This document shows, piece after piece, positions 17,797 to 25,805 of a DNA stretch of 64,000 nt. Origin of the DNA: Streptomyces sp. NBC_01445 (lineage in GTDB: Bacteria; Actinomycetota; Actinomycetes; Streptomycetales; Streptomycetaceae); NCBI RefSeq assembly GCF_035918235.1, contig NZ_CP109485.1, positions 9,827,001 through 9,891,000 on the forward strand, read 5' to 3'. The position numbers were made by a program, and so were the translations under genes. The notes beneath the pieces are model-generated. The model was given only the letters and a program-made list of their open reading frames with translations. It was not told where the DNA came from and searched no databases. Position 1 is the stretch's first letter, and each line of letters starts with the position of its first letter.

Positions 17797-18168
17797 TCAC
17801 TTCAGGAGCCGGGCGAAGAGCCGGCCCCCGTCATCCACCTCGAACCACGGGGTACCAGCGTGCCCGCCCAGATTGGCGTGCAGCGTCTTCTCCTTGGTAC
17901 CGAAGGCATCGAACAAGTCCAGGGCCGACCGCCGGTCGTCCCCTTCGTCATCCCACTGCAGCAGGAACTGCACCGGACTGGTGACCCGCCGGGCCTCCTC
18001 GCGCTGGGCGCGGTGCACGTGACCCCCGGCGAAGGAACCGGCGGCCGAGATGCGCGGCTCGACCACCGCCAGCCGAATGCCGACGGCGGCCATCCCCGAG
18101 TACCCGACCCGGCCGCCGGTCTCCGGCAGCGAAAGGAGGGCGCCCAGGGTGGTCCGCCATTCGGGGCC
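17797..18168 (-). pseudogene. 3' fragment of an alpha/beta hydrolase
   Basis: The frame ending at 17797 encodes only the C-terminal third of a dienelactone-hydrolase-like protein: TTLGALLSLPETGGRVGYSG, then REEARRVTSPVQFLLQWDD, FDAFGTKEKTLHANLGGHA and a closing helix. The catalytic-serine segment appears changed (GYSGMAAVG, with no clear GxSxG continuation) and the whole N-terminal half is missing. At about 18165 the hydrolase sequence stops exactly where an IS701 transposase scrap begins on the other strand. The fragment has no usable start and is probably dead. Confidence 0.75.
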
Positions 18169-18440
18169 CGGCGACGAGGTCTACGGCGGTAATCCGAAGC
18201 TGCGCACCACCGTGGAGGAACGCGGTACCGGCTACGTCCGCGCGGTGGCCCGCACCCACGAAGGCACCACCCAGGCAGGGAAGTTCCGCGCAGACGCCCT
18301 TGCCGACAAGCTTCCCAAGCGGGCCTGGCAGAACCTGTCCGCCGGGGCTGGTGCAAAGGACCAGCGCTTCTACGACGGGGCCCACACCGACCTGCACCGC
18401 CGGCCCGATTCCGACGGGCCGGCGATCCAGCGTGCTCGGG
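18164..18440 (+). mobile_element. IS701-family transposase fragment
   Basis: In one frame the plus strand reads GDEVYGGNPKLRTTVEERG, then GYVRAVARTHEGTTQAGKF, KRAWQNLSAGAGAKDQRFYD. This is the central DDE part (GDE) of Streptomyces IS701-family transposases. Both ends of the gene are missing, and the sequence stops just before the 3' end of the next gene. It truncates the hydrolase fragment on its left. Confidence 0.8.
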
Positions 18441-18449
18441 ATGGTGGTA

Positions 18450-19034
18450 TCACCACTCGTCGTGGTCGCAGATCACCCGGAAACTGCCTACGACCGCGTC
18501 CTCGACGAAGACGCCTCCCTGGCCGCTCCCATGGCCGGTCCGGGGCGCGACACCATAAGTAGAGCCGTAGGGGCCGACCGTGGCCACCGGCGCACCGTTG
18601 TCGCAGTTGAACCCGCGGTAGACCTCAACGGTCGCGTCGCTGTCGTTGTCGATGCTGAAACTGCTTGAGCCCAGCCCACTGGCAGCGGGGATGCAGCCCT
18701 CCGTGCGGGCGGAGTACGTCCGTTCGTTGAAGTGGATTCTTCCCTCCTTCTTGCCGCCGTAGCCACGGTCACGGCCCTCGTGGCCACGGCCCTCGTCCCC
18801 CCTGCCGTCAGCGCTGTCGGTACCGACGGGAGCCGCCGCGGGGGCAGCCTTCTTGACGGGCGGGGCTGCCTTCTTGACGGGCGGGGCGGCCCGCTTGGCC
18901 GGCGGCGCGGCTTGTTGGGCCGCCGGGGTAGCGGCCTGGGTCGATTCGGATTGCGCGGCATAGGTGATGCCGGCGGCGGCAAGGACCGCTGCGCCTACCA
19001 TGGCGGCGGATACGGCGAAGATTCGCGTGGGCAT
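18450..19034 (-). CDS. Secreted protein with Ala/Pro/Lys repeat linker, unknown function
   Basis: A 194-residue exported protein. The signal peptide ends around residue 26 (ITYAAQ). A low-complexity linker follows at 30-70 with repeats of AAPPVKK, then a Gly/Arg-rich stretch, and a folded C-terminal domain of about 85 residues with three cysteines (EGCIPAA, GFNCDNG, VICDHDEW). The domain has the motif TVEVYRGFNCDNGAPVATVG, suggesting a small beta structure; I do not recognise the family. ATG 19034 is preceded by GGGAGG. The gene ends close to the IS701 scrap but appears intact. Confidence 0.75.
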   Translation of the reverse strand: MPTRIFAVSAAMVGAAVLAAAGITYAAQSESTQAATPAAQQAAPPAKRAAPPVKKAAPPVKKAAPAAAPVGTDSADGRGDEGRGHEGRDRGYGGKKEGRIHFNERTYSARTEGCIPAASGLGSSSFSIDNDSDATVEVYRGFNCDNGAPVATVGPYGSTYGVAPRTGHGSGQGGVFVEDAVVGSFRVICDHDEW

Positions 19035-19495
19035 GTCAATCCTCCCTGTCTCGGAGACGCCAGCTGAACAGCCGACATGCAATGAACGTAGTAATCGGCT
19101 TATCAGCTGTCATTTCAGGGCAACTCAAGGTGTGACATCAGGCTGCTGATTGAGTGGAATCCTGCATTTAGTGCATATCTCGGGGTTTTCTGACATGGCG
19201 CCAGAATCCGGGTTCAGACGAGGCTGCAGTGCGGCCGGGGGTGACAGCGGTGCGGCCCGGCTGCCGCACATCTGACGGCAGCAGGCCACGCGGGGACCGG
19301 GATGCCGGCCGGCTGCAAAGCCAGGTTCGCCAGACGTACGCAGGTCAGGATGCTCAGCGCGTCGACCCGGCAGCACGCTTCCGCTACTCAGGCTGAGTTG
19401 TCGGCAGAGACCGGCCGCACTCGGATCGCGGCAGGTCCGGGCGTCTGATCAACGCGCATCGGCTTGCAGCCTGCCGCTGGTCGCAGAGCCGTCGG
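19035..19495. other. Intergenic, no gene recognised
   Basis: About 460 bp holding the promoter of the secreted-protein gene and the downstream flank of the tetR gene. The part at about 19080-19200 is locally AT-richer. An 83-codon minus-strand frame has no ribosome site or recognisable content. Confidence 0.4.
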
Positions 19496-20221
19496 TCACG
19501 TGCGGGGCCGGCTGGTGATGCCGTCCAAGACGGTGGTCAGGTTGTGGTTGAAGGTTTCCTCGGCATTGAGGTGGGCCCCGTCGATGACGAGCCGGGCGAT
19601 GGTGGGGTACCTGCCGGTATTCAACATGCGTGTGAGGTAGGGGCCGAGGCTGGCCTGAAAGGCGGCTTCATCGGTGCCGGTGGAACGGGCGGTGCGTCGC
19701 TCGGTGACCTCTCTGCGGACCGCTCCGATGATGAAGGCGTTGAGGGCGCCCAAAGTCCGCTGGAGATCGTCGATGCCGCGCACACCGGGGGCCTGGCTCA
19801 GCGCCGCCGCGGTCGCTTCGCCCACGGCGAGCGCGTGAGGTCCCAAGTGCGGCCTTCCGCCGAGCAGGTCGGAGAACCACTCGTGATCAAGGGCGGCATC
19901 GCGGGTCGCGTGGGCGATGGCCAGTACCGTGGCGCGCCACGCAGAGTGCTGGCCGACCTCGGCGATCCGGGCATAGACGACGTCGACCATCAGATCGAGC
20001 AGTTCGGATCTGTTGATCACGTAGTCGTAGAGCCGCATCGGACCGACGCCGAGTTCTTTGGCGATCTTGCGCACCGACAGGCCGTCGAGGCCGTGCGTGT
20101 CGGCAAGTCGGATCGCCGTAGCGGCGATCTTCTCGCGGCTCAACGGCACTGGCGCCGCACGCGGCTGAGGTTCGGGCCGTTCCCAAACGGGCAGCGTTTC
20201 GTTACCGTACGGTGTATCCAT
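19496..20221 (-). CDS. TetR-family repressor
   Basis: A 241-residue regulator. The N-terminal helix-turn-helix spans about residues 27-75 (LSREKIAATAIRLAD, LSVRKIAKELGVGPMRLYDYV). The C-terminal ligand domain is of the TetR_C type with HEWFSDLLGGRP and LGALNAFIIGAVRREV. It is divergent from the flavin monooxygenase, and its ATG (20219-20221) lies inside a long inverted repeat that is the obvious operator. No ribosome site is present, so the transcript is probably leaderless and binding at the operator would block its own initiation. Likely controls the monooxygenase in response to a substrate drug. Confidence 0.88.
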   Translation of the reverse strand: MDTPYGNETLPVWERPEPQPRAAPVPLSREKIAATAIRLADTHGLDGLSVRKIAKELGVGPMRLYDYVINRSELLDLMVDVVYARIAEVGQHSAWRATVLAIAHATRDAALDHEWFSDLLGGRPHLGPHALAVGEATAAALSQAPGVRGIDDLQRTLGALNAFIIGAVRREVTERRTARSTGTDEAAFQASLGPYLTRMLNTGRYPTIARLVIDGAHLNAEETFNHNLTTVLDGITSRPRT

Positions 20222-20240
20222 ACGGACAGTGTACGGTAAC
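20201..20240. promoter_or_regulatory. TetR operator, inverted repeat GTTACCGTAC / GTACGGTAAC
   Basis: Perfect 10-bp arms at 20201-20210 and 20231-20240 around a 20-bp centre. The site covers the tetR start codon and ends one base before the GGAG ribosome site of the monooxygenase, so one bound repressor could block both genes. Confidence 0.75.
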
Positions 20241-20249
20241 GGAGTAGGT

Positions 20250-21374
20250 ATGCGAATTGCGATCGCCGGTGGCGGACTTGGCGGGCTGACGCTGGCACGG
20301 ATCCTGCATCAGCACGGCATCGATGCGGTGGTGTACGAGCGCGAGGCGAGCCGATCCGCGCGGCCGCAGGGCGGCGCGCTCGACCTACACCCGGAGTCCG
20401 GGCAACTGGCCCTGGCTGAGGCGGGTCTCGCCGGCCGGTTCCGGTCGGAGGCGCGGCCCGAGGGGGAGGAACATCGCATCGTCGACCCGACCGGACGGAC
20501 CCTGGTACACCACGAGCCTCAACCTGGCTCATTCTCCGGACGTCCCGAGATTGACCGGAGCGCACTGCGTGATCTTCTGCTCGATTCCCTGCCCGGCGAC
20601 ACGGTTGTCTGGCGGCACCGGCTTGTCGCGGCCACCCCGCGACCTGGCGGGGGCTGGGAACTGACGTTCCATGGCGGCCACCGAACCGGCTGCGACATCC
20701 TCATCGGCGCGGACGGCGCGCGCTCGATCGTCCGGTCGCTGCTGGCCGACGTCCAATTGTCCAGTGTGGCCACGCTCGTAGAGCTGAACATCGAAGACGT
20801 GAACCGGCGCCATCCGGATCTCGCCGAGCTGGTCGGCCCCGGGAACCTGTGGTGCGTCGGCGTGAATCAGATCCTGGCAGCGCAACGCCTCGGCGACGGC
20901 AGCCTACGTGTCGGGATCTCGCTGCGGCCAGGCGATCGCCCCATCGACACCTACCGTAGTAAGCGCGCCCTGCTGGACGTGTTCGGTGGCTGGGACCCAC
21001 GCCTCACCGCACTCATCGAGGCCGGCGACAGCGCGCCGACGCCGCGCCCGATCGAAGCGATGCCCATCGGTACGCGCTGGTCCAGCCGACCCGGCGTCAC
21101 CCTCATCGGCGACGCCGCGCACCTCATGCCGCCGGTCGGCGAGGGCGCCAACCAGGCCATGCTCGACGCCGCCGAGCTCGCCGGCCGACTCGCCGCCAAC
21201 CCCGCCGACCCGGACTCGGCGATCCGGACGTACGAGGAGGTGATGTTCACCAGGATTCACCCGATCGCCGAAATGTCCGCACGAGTCCAGGCGATGATGC
21301 TGTCCCCAACAGCAGCGGAAGACATCGTCCGCTTCTTCACGGCCCGGCCCGCCGAACCGGCATCCGCAGACTGA
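20250..21374 (+). CDS. FAD-dependent monooxygenase, Tet(X)-like
   Basis: Class A flavin monooxygenase, 374 residues. It has the FAD motif GGGLGG at residues 7-12, the DG motif LIGADGARS and the GD motif TLIGDAAHLMPP. Stretches such as GGALDLHPESGQLALAEAGL, the IDRSALRDLLLDSL segment, DTVVWRHRLV and the GD region resemble Tet(X) tetracycline-inactivating monooxygenases more than generic hydroxylases. The enzyme would use NADPH and O2 to hydroxylate an aromatic or polyketide substrate. I prefer ATG 20250 with GGAG five bases upstream over GTG 20229. The divergent tetR and shared operator support drug-inducible expression. Tetracycline as substrate is unproven. Confidence 0.88.
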   Translation: MRIAIAGGGLGGLTLARILHQHGIDAVVYEREASRSARPQGGALDLHPESGQLALAEAGLAGRFRSEARPEGEEHRIVDPTGRTLVHHEPQPGSFSGRPEIDRSALRDLLLDSLPGDTVVWRHRLVAATPRPGGGWELTFHGGHRTGCDILIGADGARSIVRSLLADVQLSSVATLVELNIEDVNRRHPDLAELVGPGNLWCVGVNQILAAQRLGDGSLRVGISLRPGDRPIDTYRSKRALLDVFGGWDPRLTALIEAGDSAPTPRPIEAMPIGTRWSSRPGVTLIGDAAHLMPPVGEGANQAMLDAAELAGRLAANPADPDSAIRTYEEVMFTRIHPIAEMSARVQAMMLSPTAAEDIVRFFTARPAEPASAD

Positions 21375-21463
21375 GAACGCCTGTGCAGTCGATCGAGGCC
21401 GAAATGCGTGAACCCTGCCCTCTATAGACACCCGCATCTGTTCAGCGGATTCTTGCGAGGAGC

Positions 21464-21483
21464 CCCTGGCGTTTACGCCCGGG
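21464..21483 (+). repeat. Hairpin at possible left end of the tnpB element
   Basis: CCCTGGCG-TTTA-CGCCCGGG forms a stem with one mismatch about 200 bp before tnpB. IS200/IS605-type ends carry subterminal hairpins, so this may mark the left end. The exact end cannot be set without comparing an empty site. Confidence 0.4.
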
Positions 21484-21685
21484 AGGAATCGCCTCCACGG
21501 GGTGCGACGCGGAGCGTCGCCGTGACGTGCCGCAGGCCATCACGGCCGCGGAGCGGCCCGGAGCGTTCCGGCGGAGCCGGGCCACGGCGGTGTGCGCGGG
21601 CAGGGCCGGAGCGGGTGTCGCTCGTTCGGGTGAGGCGGGGCGAACGTGTGGTGGGTCTTCGTTCAGGTGTATAGGTTCGCTGATC

Positions 21686-22858
21686 GTGAAGCTGGTAGTG
21701 CGGGTGAAGCTGCTGCCGACGCCCGTACAGGCGGCGGCACTTGAGGCGACCCTGCACGCCTGCAATCAAGCGGCGACCTGGGCGGCCGGGGTCGCATTCG
21801 AGGAAAACGCGCGACGTCCACTGGAGCTCCGCAAGCACACCTATGCCGAGATCCGGGCCAGGTGGGGCCTAGGCGCGCAGGCCGCCCAGCACGCGATCAA
21901 GAAATCCTGCGATGCCTACACCACCTTGAAGGCGAACCTGCGTAACGGCCGCTACGGGCGGCCCGGTTCCAGGCGTCATGCCCGGGCCTCGGGCAAGCCG
22001 GTGGTTTTCCGGTCCGAGGCGGCGCAGCCTTACGACGACCGGATGCTGTCCTGGCAGCACCAGGCACGCACGGTATCGATCTGGTCCATGGCGGGCCGCC
22101 TGAAGGGCGTGCGGTTCACCGGGCAGGTCGGGCAGGTGGAGGTCCTGGCTGCGCACCGCAAGGGTGAGTCCGACCTGGTGTGCCAGGGCGGGAAGTGGTT
22201 CTTGATCGCGACCTGCGAGATTGCTGAAGCTGCCCCGAACGCCCACCCGGTCGGGTTCCTCGGGGTGGATCTGGGGATCGTGAACGTCGCGGTCACCTCC
22301 GACGGCGAGCGCCACTGCGGGCGTCGGATCAACCGCAAGCGGGAACAGGATCGCAAGCTGCGGTCCAAGCTGCAGAAGAAGCAGACCAAGTCCGCCAAGC
22401 GGCGGGCGAAGAAGTACGCGGGCAGGGAAGCCCGGCGCGCCAAGGACATCAACCACAAGATTTCGAAGCGGATCGTGGCGGAGGCTGAACGCACCGGTCG
22501 CGGGATCGCCCTGGAGGTACTCACGGGCATTCGCGAGCGGGCACGGCGGAGAAAGCCCCAACGCACCACGCTCCCCTCCTGGCCCTTCGCCCAGCTCGGC
22601 TCGTTCATCGCCTACAAAGCGAAGAGGGCCGGGGTGCCGGTCGTCTCTGTCGATCCGGCCTACACCAGCCAGGAATGCTCCCAGTGTCATCACACCGCAC
22701 GCGGCAACCGGCCCTCCCAGGCCGTCTTCTCGTGCCGGGTCTGCGGCTTCGTTGAGCACGCGGACCACAATGCGTCCCACAACATCCGCCAACGCGGGTG
22801 GATGGTGTGGGTCTGCGGGGCTCAGTCAACGGCCCCTGAACTCACCCTCATCGCGTGA
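21686..22858 (+). CDS. tnpB: TnpB-type RNA-guided nuclease of an IS200/IS605/IS607-like element
   Basis: A 390-residue TnpB (OrfB) protein. The RuvC active site is intact: Asp195 in GVDLGIVN, Glu277 in GIALEVLTGI and Asp360 in EHADHNASHN. The zinc ribbon has Cys331/Cys334 (CSQC) and Cys350/Cys353 (CRVC). Length and order are normal, so the nuclease could be active. No TnpA transposase gene accompanies it. I chose GTG 21686, which begins MKLVVRVKLLPTPVQ, the usual TnpB N-terminus. TnpB proteins cut DNA guided by an omega-RNA transcribed from the 3' end of the element; a perfect hairpin follows the gene here. Confidence 0.9.
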   Translation: MKLVVRVKLLPTPVQAAALEATLHACNQAATWAAGVAFEENARRPLELRKHTYAEIRARWGLGAQAAQHAIKKSCDAYTTLKANLRNGRYGRPGSRRHARASGKPVVFRSEAAQPYDDRMLSWQHQARTVSIWSMAGRLKGVRFTGQVGQVEVLAAHRKGESDLVCQGGKWFLIATCEIAEAAPNAHPVGFLGVDLGIVNVAVTSDGERHCGRRINRKREQDRKLRSKLQKKQTKSAKRRAKKYAGREARRAKDINHKISKRIVAEAERTGRGIALEVLTGIRERARRRKPQRTTLPSWPFAQLGSFIAYKAKRAGVPVVSVDPAYTSQECSQCHHTARGNRPSQAVFSCRVCGFVEHADHNASHNIRQRGWMVWVCGAQSTAPELTLIA

Positions 22859-22940
22859 GTCCTGGACGCAGCCGACCCCATCACAGCCAGTGATGACTCG
22901 AGCAGCAAGCCCGGTCGTTTCACGACCGGGTAGTTGACAT
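22859..22940 (+). ncRNA. Candidate omega-RNA 3' part / right element end
   Basis: A perfect 9-bp hairpin CCCGGTCGT-TTC-ACGACCGGG at 22910-22930 is followed by TAGTTGACAT. This matches the right-end arrangement of IS200/IS605-type tnpB elements, where the omega-RNA scaffold ends and the guide begins. The RNA would start inside tnpB. Boundaries are inferred. Confidence 0.55.
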
Positions 22941-22963
22941 CGCCGCGTCGTGGAGCGGGGCCG

Positions 22964-23263
22964 TCAGTCCGTTTGTTCCCTTGCGGGGGTGAGGAGTTGG
23001 AGCCGGTCCGGCGCGTGTTCCTCGCGCTGGGGCCGTGTGTGTCCGGCCTCCCGCATCAGCTGTTCACAGTCGGACACGCGCGTGGGAGCCGGCGTCTCCG
23101 GGTGCTCGTACAGGTGGGACAGCAGCGTGCCGGCCATCTCGAGGGCGTCGTCGCCCGGCAACACCGAGCCCACCGAGTCGAACGCCTGCCACAGCCGCTG
23201 CCCGGCGGGGATCTCCGGCGCCATGCGCTCGCGCCGCAGCCAGGCTTCGACCCCGCGGTCCAT
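22964..23263 (-). CDS. Small protein downstream of the maleylpyruvate isomerase-like gene, unknown function
   Basis: A 99-residue hydrophilic, mostly helical protein (VEAWLRRERMAPEIPAG, LWQAFDSVGSVLPGDDALE, LLSHLYEHPETPA). It starts five bases after the stop of the MDMPI-domain gene, so the two are probably co-transcribed and translationally linked. No signal peptide or membrane segment. I do not recognise the family; a partner or regulator of the upstream enzyme is only a guess. The adjoining tnpB element ends about 25 bp beyond its stop codon and may have clipped it. Confidence 0.55.
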   Translation of the reverse strand: MDRGVEAWLRRERMAPEIPAGQRLWQAFDSVGSVLPGDDALEMAGTLLSHLYEHPETPAPTRVSDCEQLMREAGHTRPQREEHAPDRLQLLTPAREQTD

Positions 23264-23268
23264 CGTGG

Positions 23269-24090
23269 TCAGGGTGCCTTGAAGAGAGCCGGGAAGCGCG
23301 GAGCGAGCCAGGGCTTGCGCCCCCCGACCAGGATGCGGCCCTGAGCGAGGGCGCCCCACTGGCCACGGCGCCCGAGCGCCATCAGGAGAAAGGTGACCGG
23401 CTCGATGAGGATGGTGCAGTCCGCGCGCCCCGGCAGTTGCTCGCCGACCGACACCGCGCCCCCGGCCACCCGCACGTCGAACCGGCCGCCACCCCACAGG
23501 CGGATCGCGTAGCGGACGCTCAGCCCGGCGGTGCCGGACGCGTCGGTCACCCGTGGCATCGCCGTCAGCATGAACGGCAGCGTCAGCCGCACCCGCTCTC
23601 GGTCGATCATGTGCGCATGTCCCAGCGCGCGGGCGAGATCGTATCCGTGTCCCAGCATGTGCGTGAGCAGATACGAGCCCAGCACATCCGGTCCCATCGG
23701 ACCCAGCGGACTGACCACGGTCCCTTCCGTGCCCCGCTCCTCCAGCGCCCTCAGACATGCGGCGGCCTGCTCTACGATCATTCCGGCCAGCGGCTCGGCC
23801 TCCCGCTCACCGAACGCGGCGAGCGCCTGCTCGTTGGCTGCGGCAAGACTCTGCGGTGTGCCGTCTCCGTAACTACGCGCATGTCCCGCCGCGATGTCCG
23901 CCATCAGCTCGTTGGCCAGCGCCAGATGCGCGGCCGCCTCCCCGACGCTCCACTGCGACCCCGGCACCCGAAGCCCCATGTCGGCGCCCGCGCGCAGCAG
24001 TGCGGCTATCTCCTCGGCCGTATCTCGTATCGCCGCACTGAGCCCCTCGGGCACCGCGCTCCGCGTGTCCGGCCCCACCACTGGTTCCAT
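23269..24090 (-). CDS. Mycothiol-dependent maleylpyruvate isomerase-family protein (DinB-like)
   Basis: A 273-residue MDMPI-family protein. The N-terminal four-helix DinB-like domain includes WSVGEAAAHLALANELMADIA and YLLTHMLGHGYDLARALG, where the conserved histidines would bind a metal. The C-terminal half is an SCP2-like lobe with ADCTILIEPVTFLLMALGRR. Family members use mycothiol as cofactor, which fits an actinomycete host. The real substrate is unknown. The ATG at 24090 heads a two-gene unit with the small gene that follows. Confidence 0.85.
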   Translation of the reverse strand: MEPVVGPDTRSAVPEGLSAAIRDTAEEIAALLRAGADMGLRVPGSQWSVGEAAAHLALANELMADIAAGHARSYGDGTPQSLAAANEQALAAFGEREAEPLAGMIVEQAAACLRALEERGTEGTVVSPLGPMGPDVLGSYLLTHMLGHGYDLARALGHAHMIDRERVRLTLPFMLTAMPRVTDASGTAGLSVRYAIRLWGGGRFDVRVAGGAVSVGEQLPGRADCTILIEPVTFLLMALGRRGQWGALAQGRILVGGRKPWLAPRFPALFKAP

Positions 24091-24169
24091 GCCGTCCCGT
24101 CCTCATTTGCGTTCCCGCACCCGGTGTTCCGCCCGCAGACTCTCACGGATCACCCGGCGCACCGACAGC

Positions 24170-24900
24170 CCGGAGCCCTATGCGGCCCTTGCCGAGTTGT
24201 GGTGGGACCGGCGTTGTGAACTGGAGGAGAGTCTCTATGGGGACGGTTCGCTGAGCTCTGTGCTGGTACGGGCGTACCGCCTGTTCTTCGAAGGGGACAT
24301 GGACGACCTTTCTGTTTCTCGAAGGGGACATGGACGACGCGGTGATGGCTCTTGGTTCGGTCTCGGGCGCGCGGCCCGACGTGGCATGGGGCGCTGCACC
24401 CTGGTTCAGCGCTGCGCGCCTTCTCGACGGTGAGTGCCTAGGCGCTGGCCGAGGCGTGGCTGCGGACGTTGTACTACGGCCACGACCTGGACACCGACGA
24501 GATGCGTAAGCGGTTCGCGGCCCTGGTTCGATGCCATAGAGGTGGCGTCCGAACGCAGTCCCGTCACGGAGTCGCCGGCCTCCATGGCCCGGCTGCCCCG
24601 GTACTGCGGCCGCTACGAGCTGTTCTTCACCCTGTGCGCGCCGATGCCGTCGATCGGGTCAGGTGGACCGCAAGTCGTACGGGCGACACCTGGCATGTGA
24701 TGGGCGACCTGGACCAGGCTGCGGCGGCCTTCGAATGCGCCTTGACCCTGGCGCTCCGCCGACTGGTCCCTCTCCCTGGACCTGGCGGACCGCTCAGGAC
24801 TGCGACTGGTGAGCGGGAACGGCGCGCTCATCCTGCTCCTCCCGTGGCCCCGCCCCGAGCCGATCGTCCTCTCGCTCCTGACCACTCTGATGGTCACTGA
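24170..24900 (+). pseudogene. Frameshifted gene remnant, family not recognised
   Basis: Pieces of one protein can be followed through at least three frames: EPYAALAELWWDRRCELEES and RAYRLFFEGDMDD, then AWLRTLYYGHDLDTDEMRKRF, then RLPRYCGRYELFFTLCAP, then DTWHVMGDLDQAAAAFECAL. One frame change coincides with a 31-bp tandem duplication at 24288-24338: joining the sequence across it restores FEGDMDDAVMALGSVSG. I cannot name the family. No start codon with a ribosome site is evident. Confidence 0.55.
24288..24338 (+). repeat. 31-bp tandem duplication causing a frameshift
   Basis: The 20-mer TCGAAGGGGACATGGACGAC occurs at 24288-24307 and again at 24319-24338, a period of 31 bp. Because 31 is not a multiple of three, it shifts the reading frame of the surrounding remnant. 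Confidence 0.85.
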
Positions 24901-24961
24901 CATCGCAGTCAGCGACACAGTCCATGGGCGCACGGGCGACAGGGTGCAGCCGCCGCCCCAG

Positions 24962-25700
24962 CGGGTCGCCCCCCGGTTACCGTCTGCCCCCACGCACGCT
25001 GAGCGACGACGAGGCGCTCGCCGTACTGCTCGGGCCTGGTCGCGGGGCGGTGCGCCGGCTTGATGACGGCCACCGGCACGGCGGGCGAGACGGGGCGGCC
25101 AAGATCCGGCGGGTGCTGCCCAAACGGCGCAGCCGCAGGCTCGACATCCGGTATACCGCCTGCGACGGTCGGCGCAGCGAGCGCATGCTGCACCATGTAC
25201 GGGCTCGTCGCCCATTCCCGCAGGTGGTACGTGACGGGCACGTTCAACCGCGATCGGCGAGGACCGGACGTTCCGGCTGGACCACATCACCGACGCGGGG
25301 ACCCTGCCCGGCTCGTTCGAACCGCCCGCCGACCTCGACCCGGCGCAACGCGTCCTGTCCGGGCTCGCGACGGCTCTGTACCGCCACGAGGTGGACCTGC
25401 GCGTCCAGGGAGCGGCCGAGCACATCCGCTCGCGACTCCCCGCCGGCGTCGTGACCGTGGCAGAGCTGCCCTCCTTGCACGGCGTGGAGGGGGACCCGGG
25501 ACCCCGAGCCCTGGTTCCGCGTTGAGCTGCAGGTGGAGCGGCTCGAGTGGCTGCCCGCCGTGCGCGCGCCGCTCGACCGGTCGTTCGTCATCGAGCGGCC
25601 GGAAGAACTGCGGGGACTCGCCGAGGTGCTCGCCGCCCGGCTGGCCGCTTCGGTGCGGCGGAGACCGCCTCGCGTGTGGATCGGGCCCCCACGCCCGAGG
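24962..25700 (+). pseudogene. WYL-domain (YafY/PafC-type) regulator pseudogene
   Basis: The region encodes, over three frames, the middle and C-terminal parts of a YafY-type regulator: PPGYRLPPRTLSDDEALAVL, then AAKIRRVLPKR, then GLVAHSRRWYVTGT (the WYL core), then RTFRLDHITDAGTLPGSFE to a stop at 25525, then RVELQVERLEWLPAVRAPLD in another frame. The N-terminal helix-turn-helix is absent. At least three frame breaks make it non-functional. It ends about 100 bp before the SpoIIE-type gene. Confidence 0.75.
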
Positions 25701-25805
25701 CAGGCTGTCTTAGACCGGGTCCGTCCCCGCCGCGCGTCCTGCGGTTTCATGCCCTGGGAGGTGCGGCCTGTGGCCGCTCAGGATCGCCAGTGCTAGAAAG
25801 GTCAC

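Noticed and set aside
23035..24219. A 394-codon plus-strand frame opposite the mycothiol isomerase-like gene
   Set aside because: His/Arg/Pro-rich shadow of a gene with clear MDMPI motifs on the other strand.
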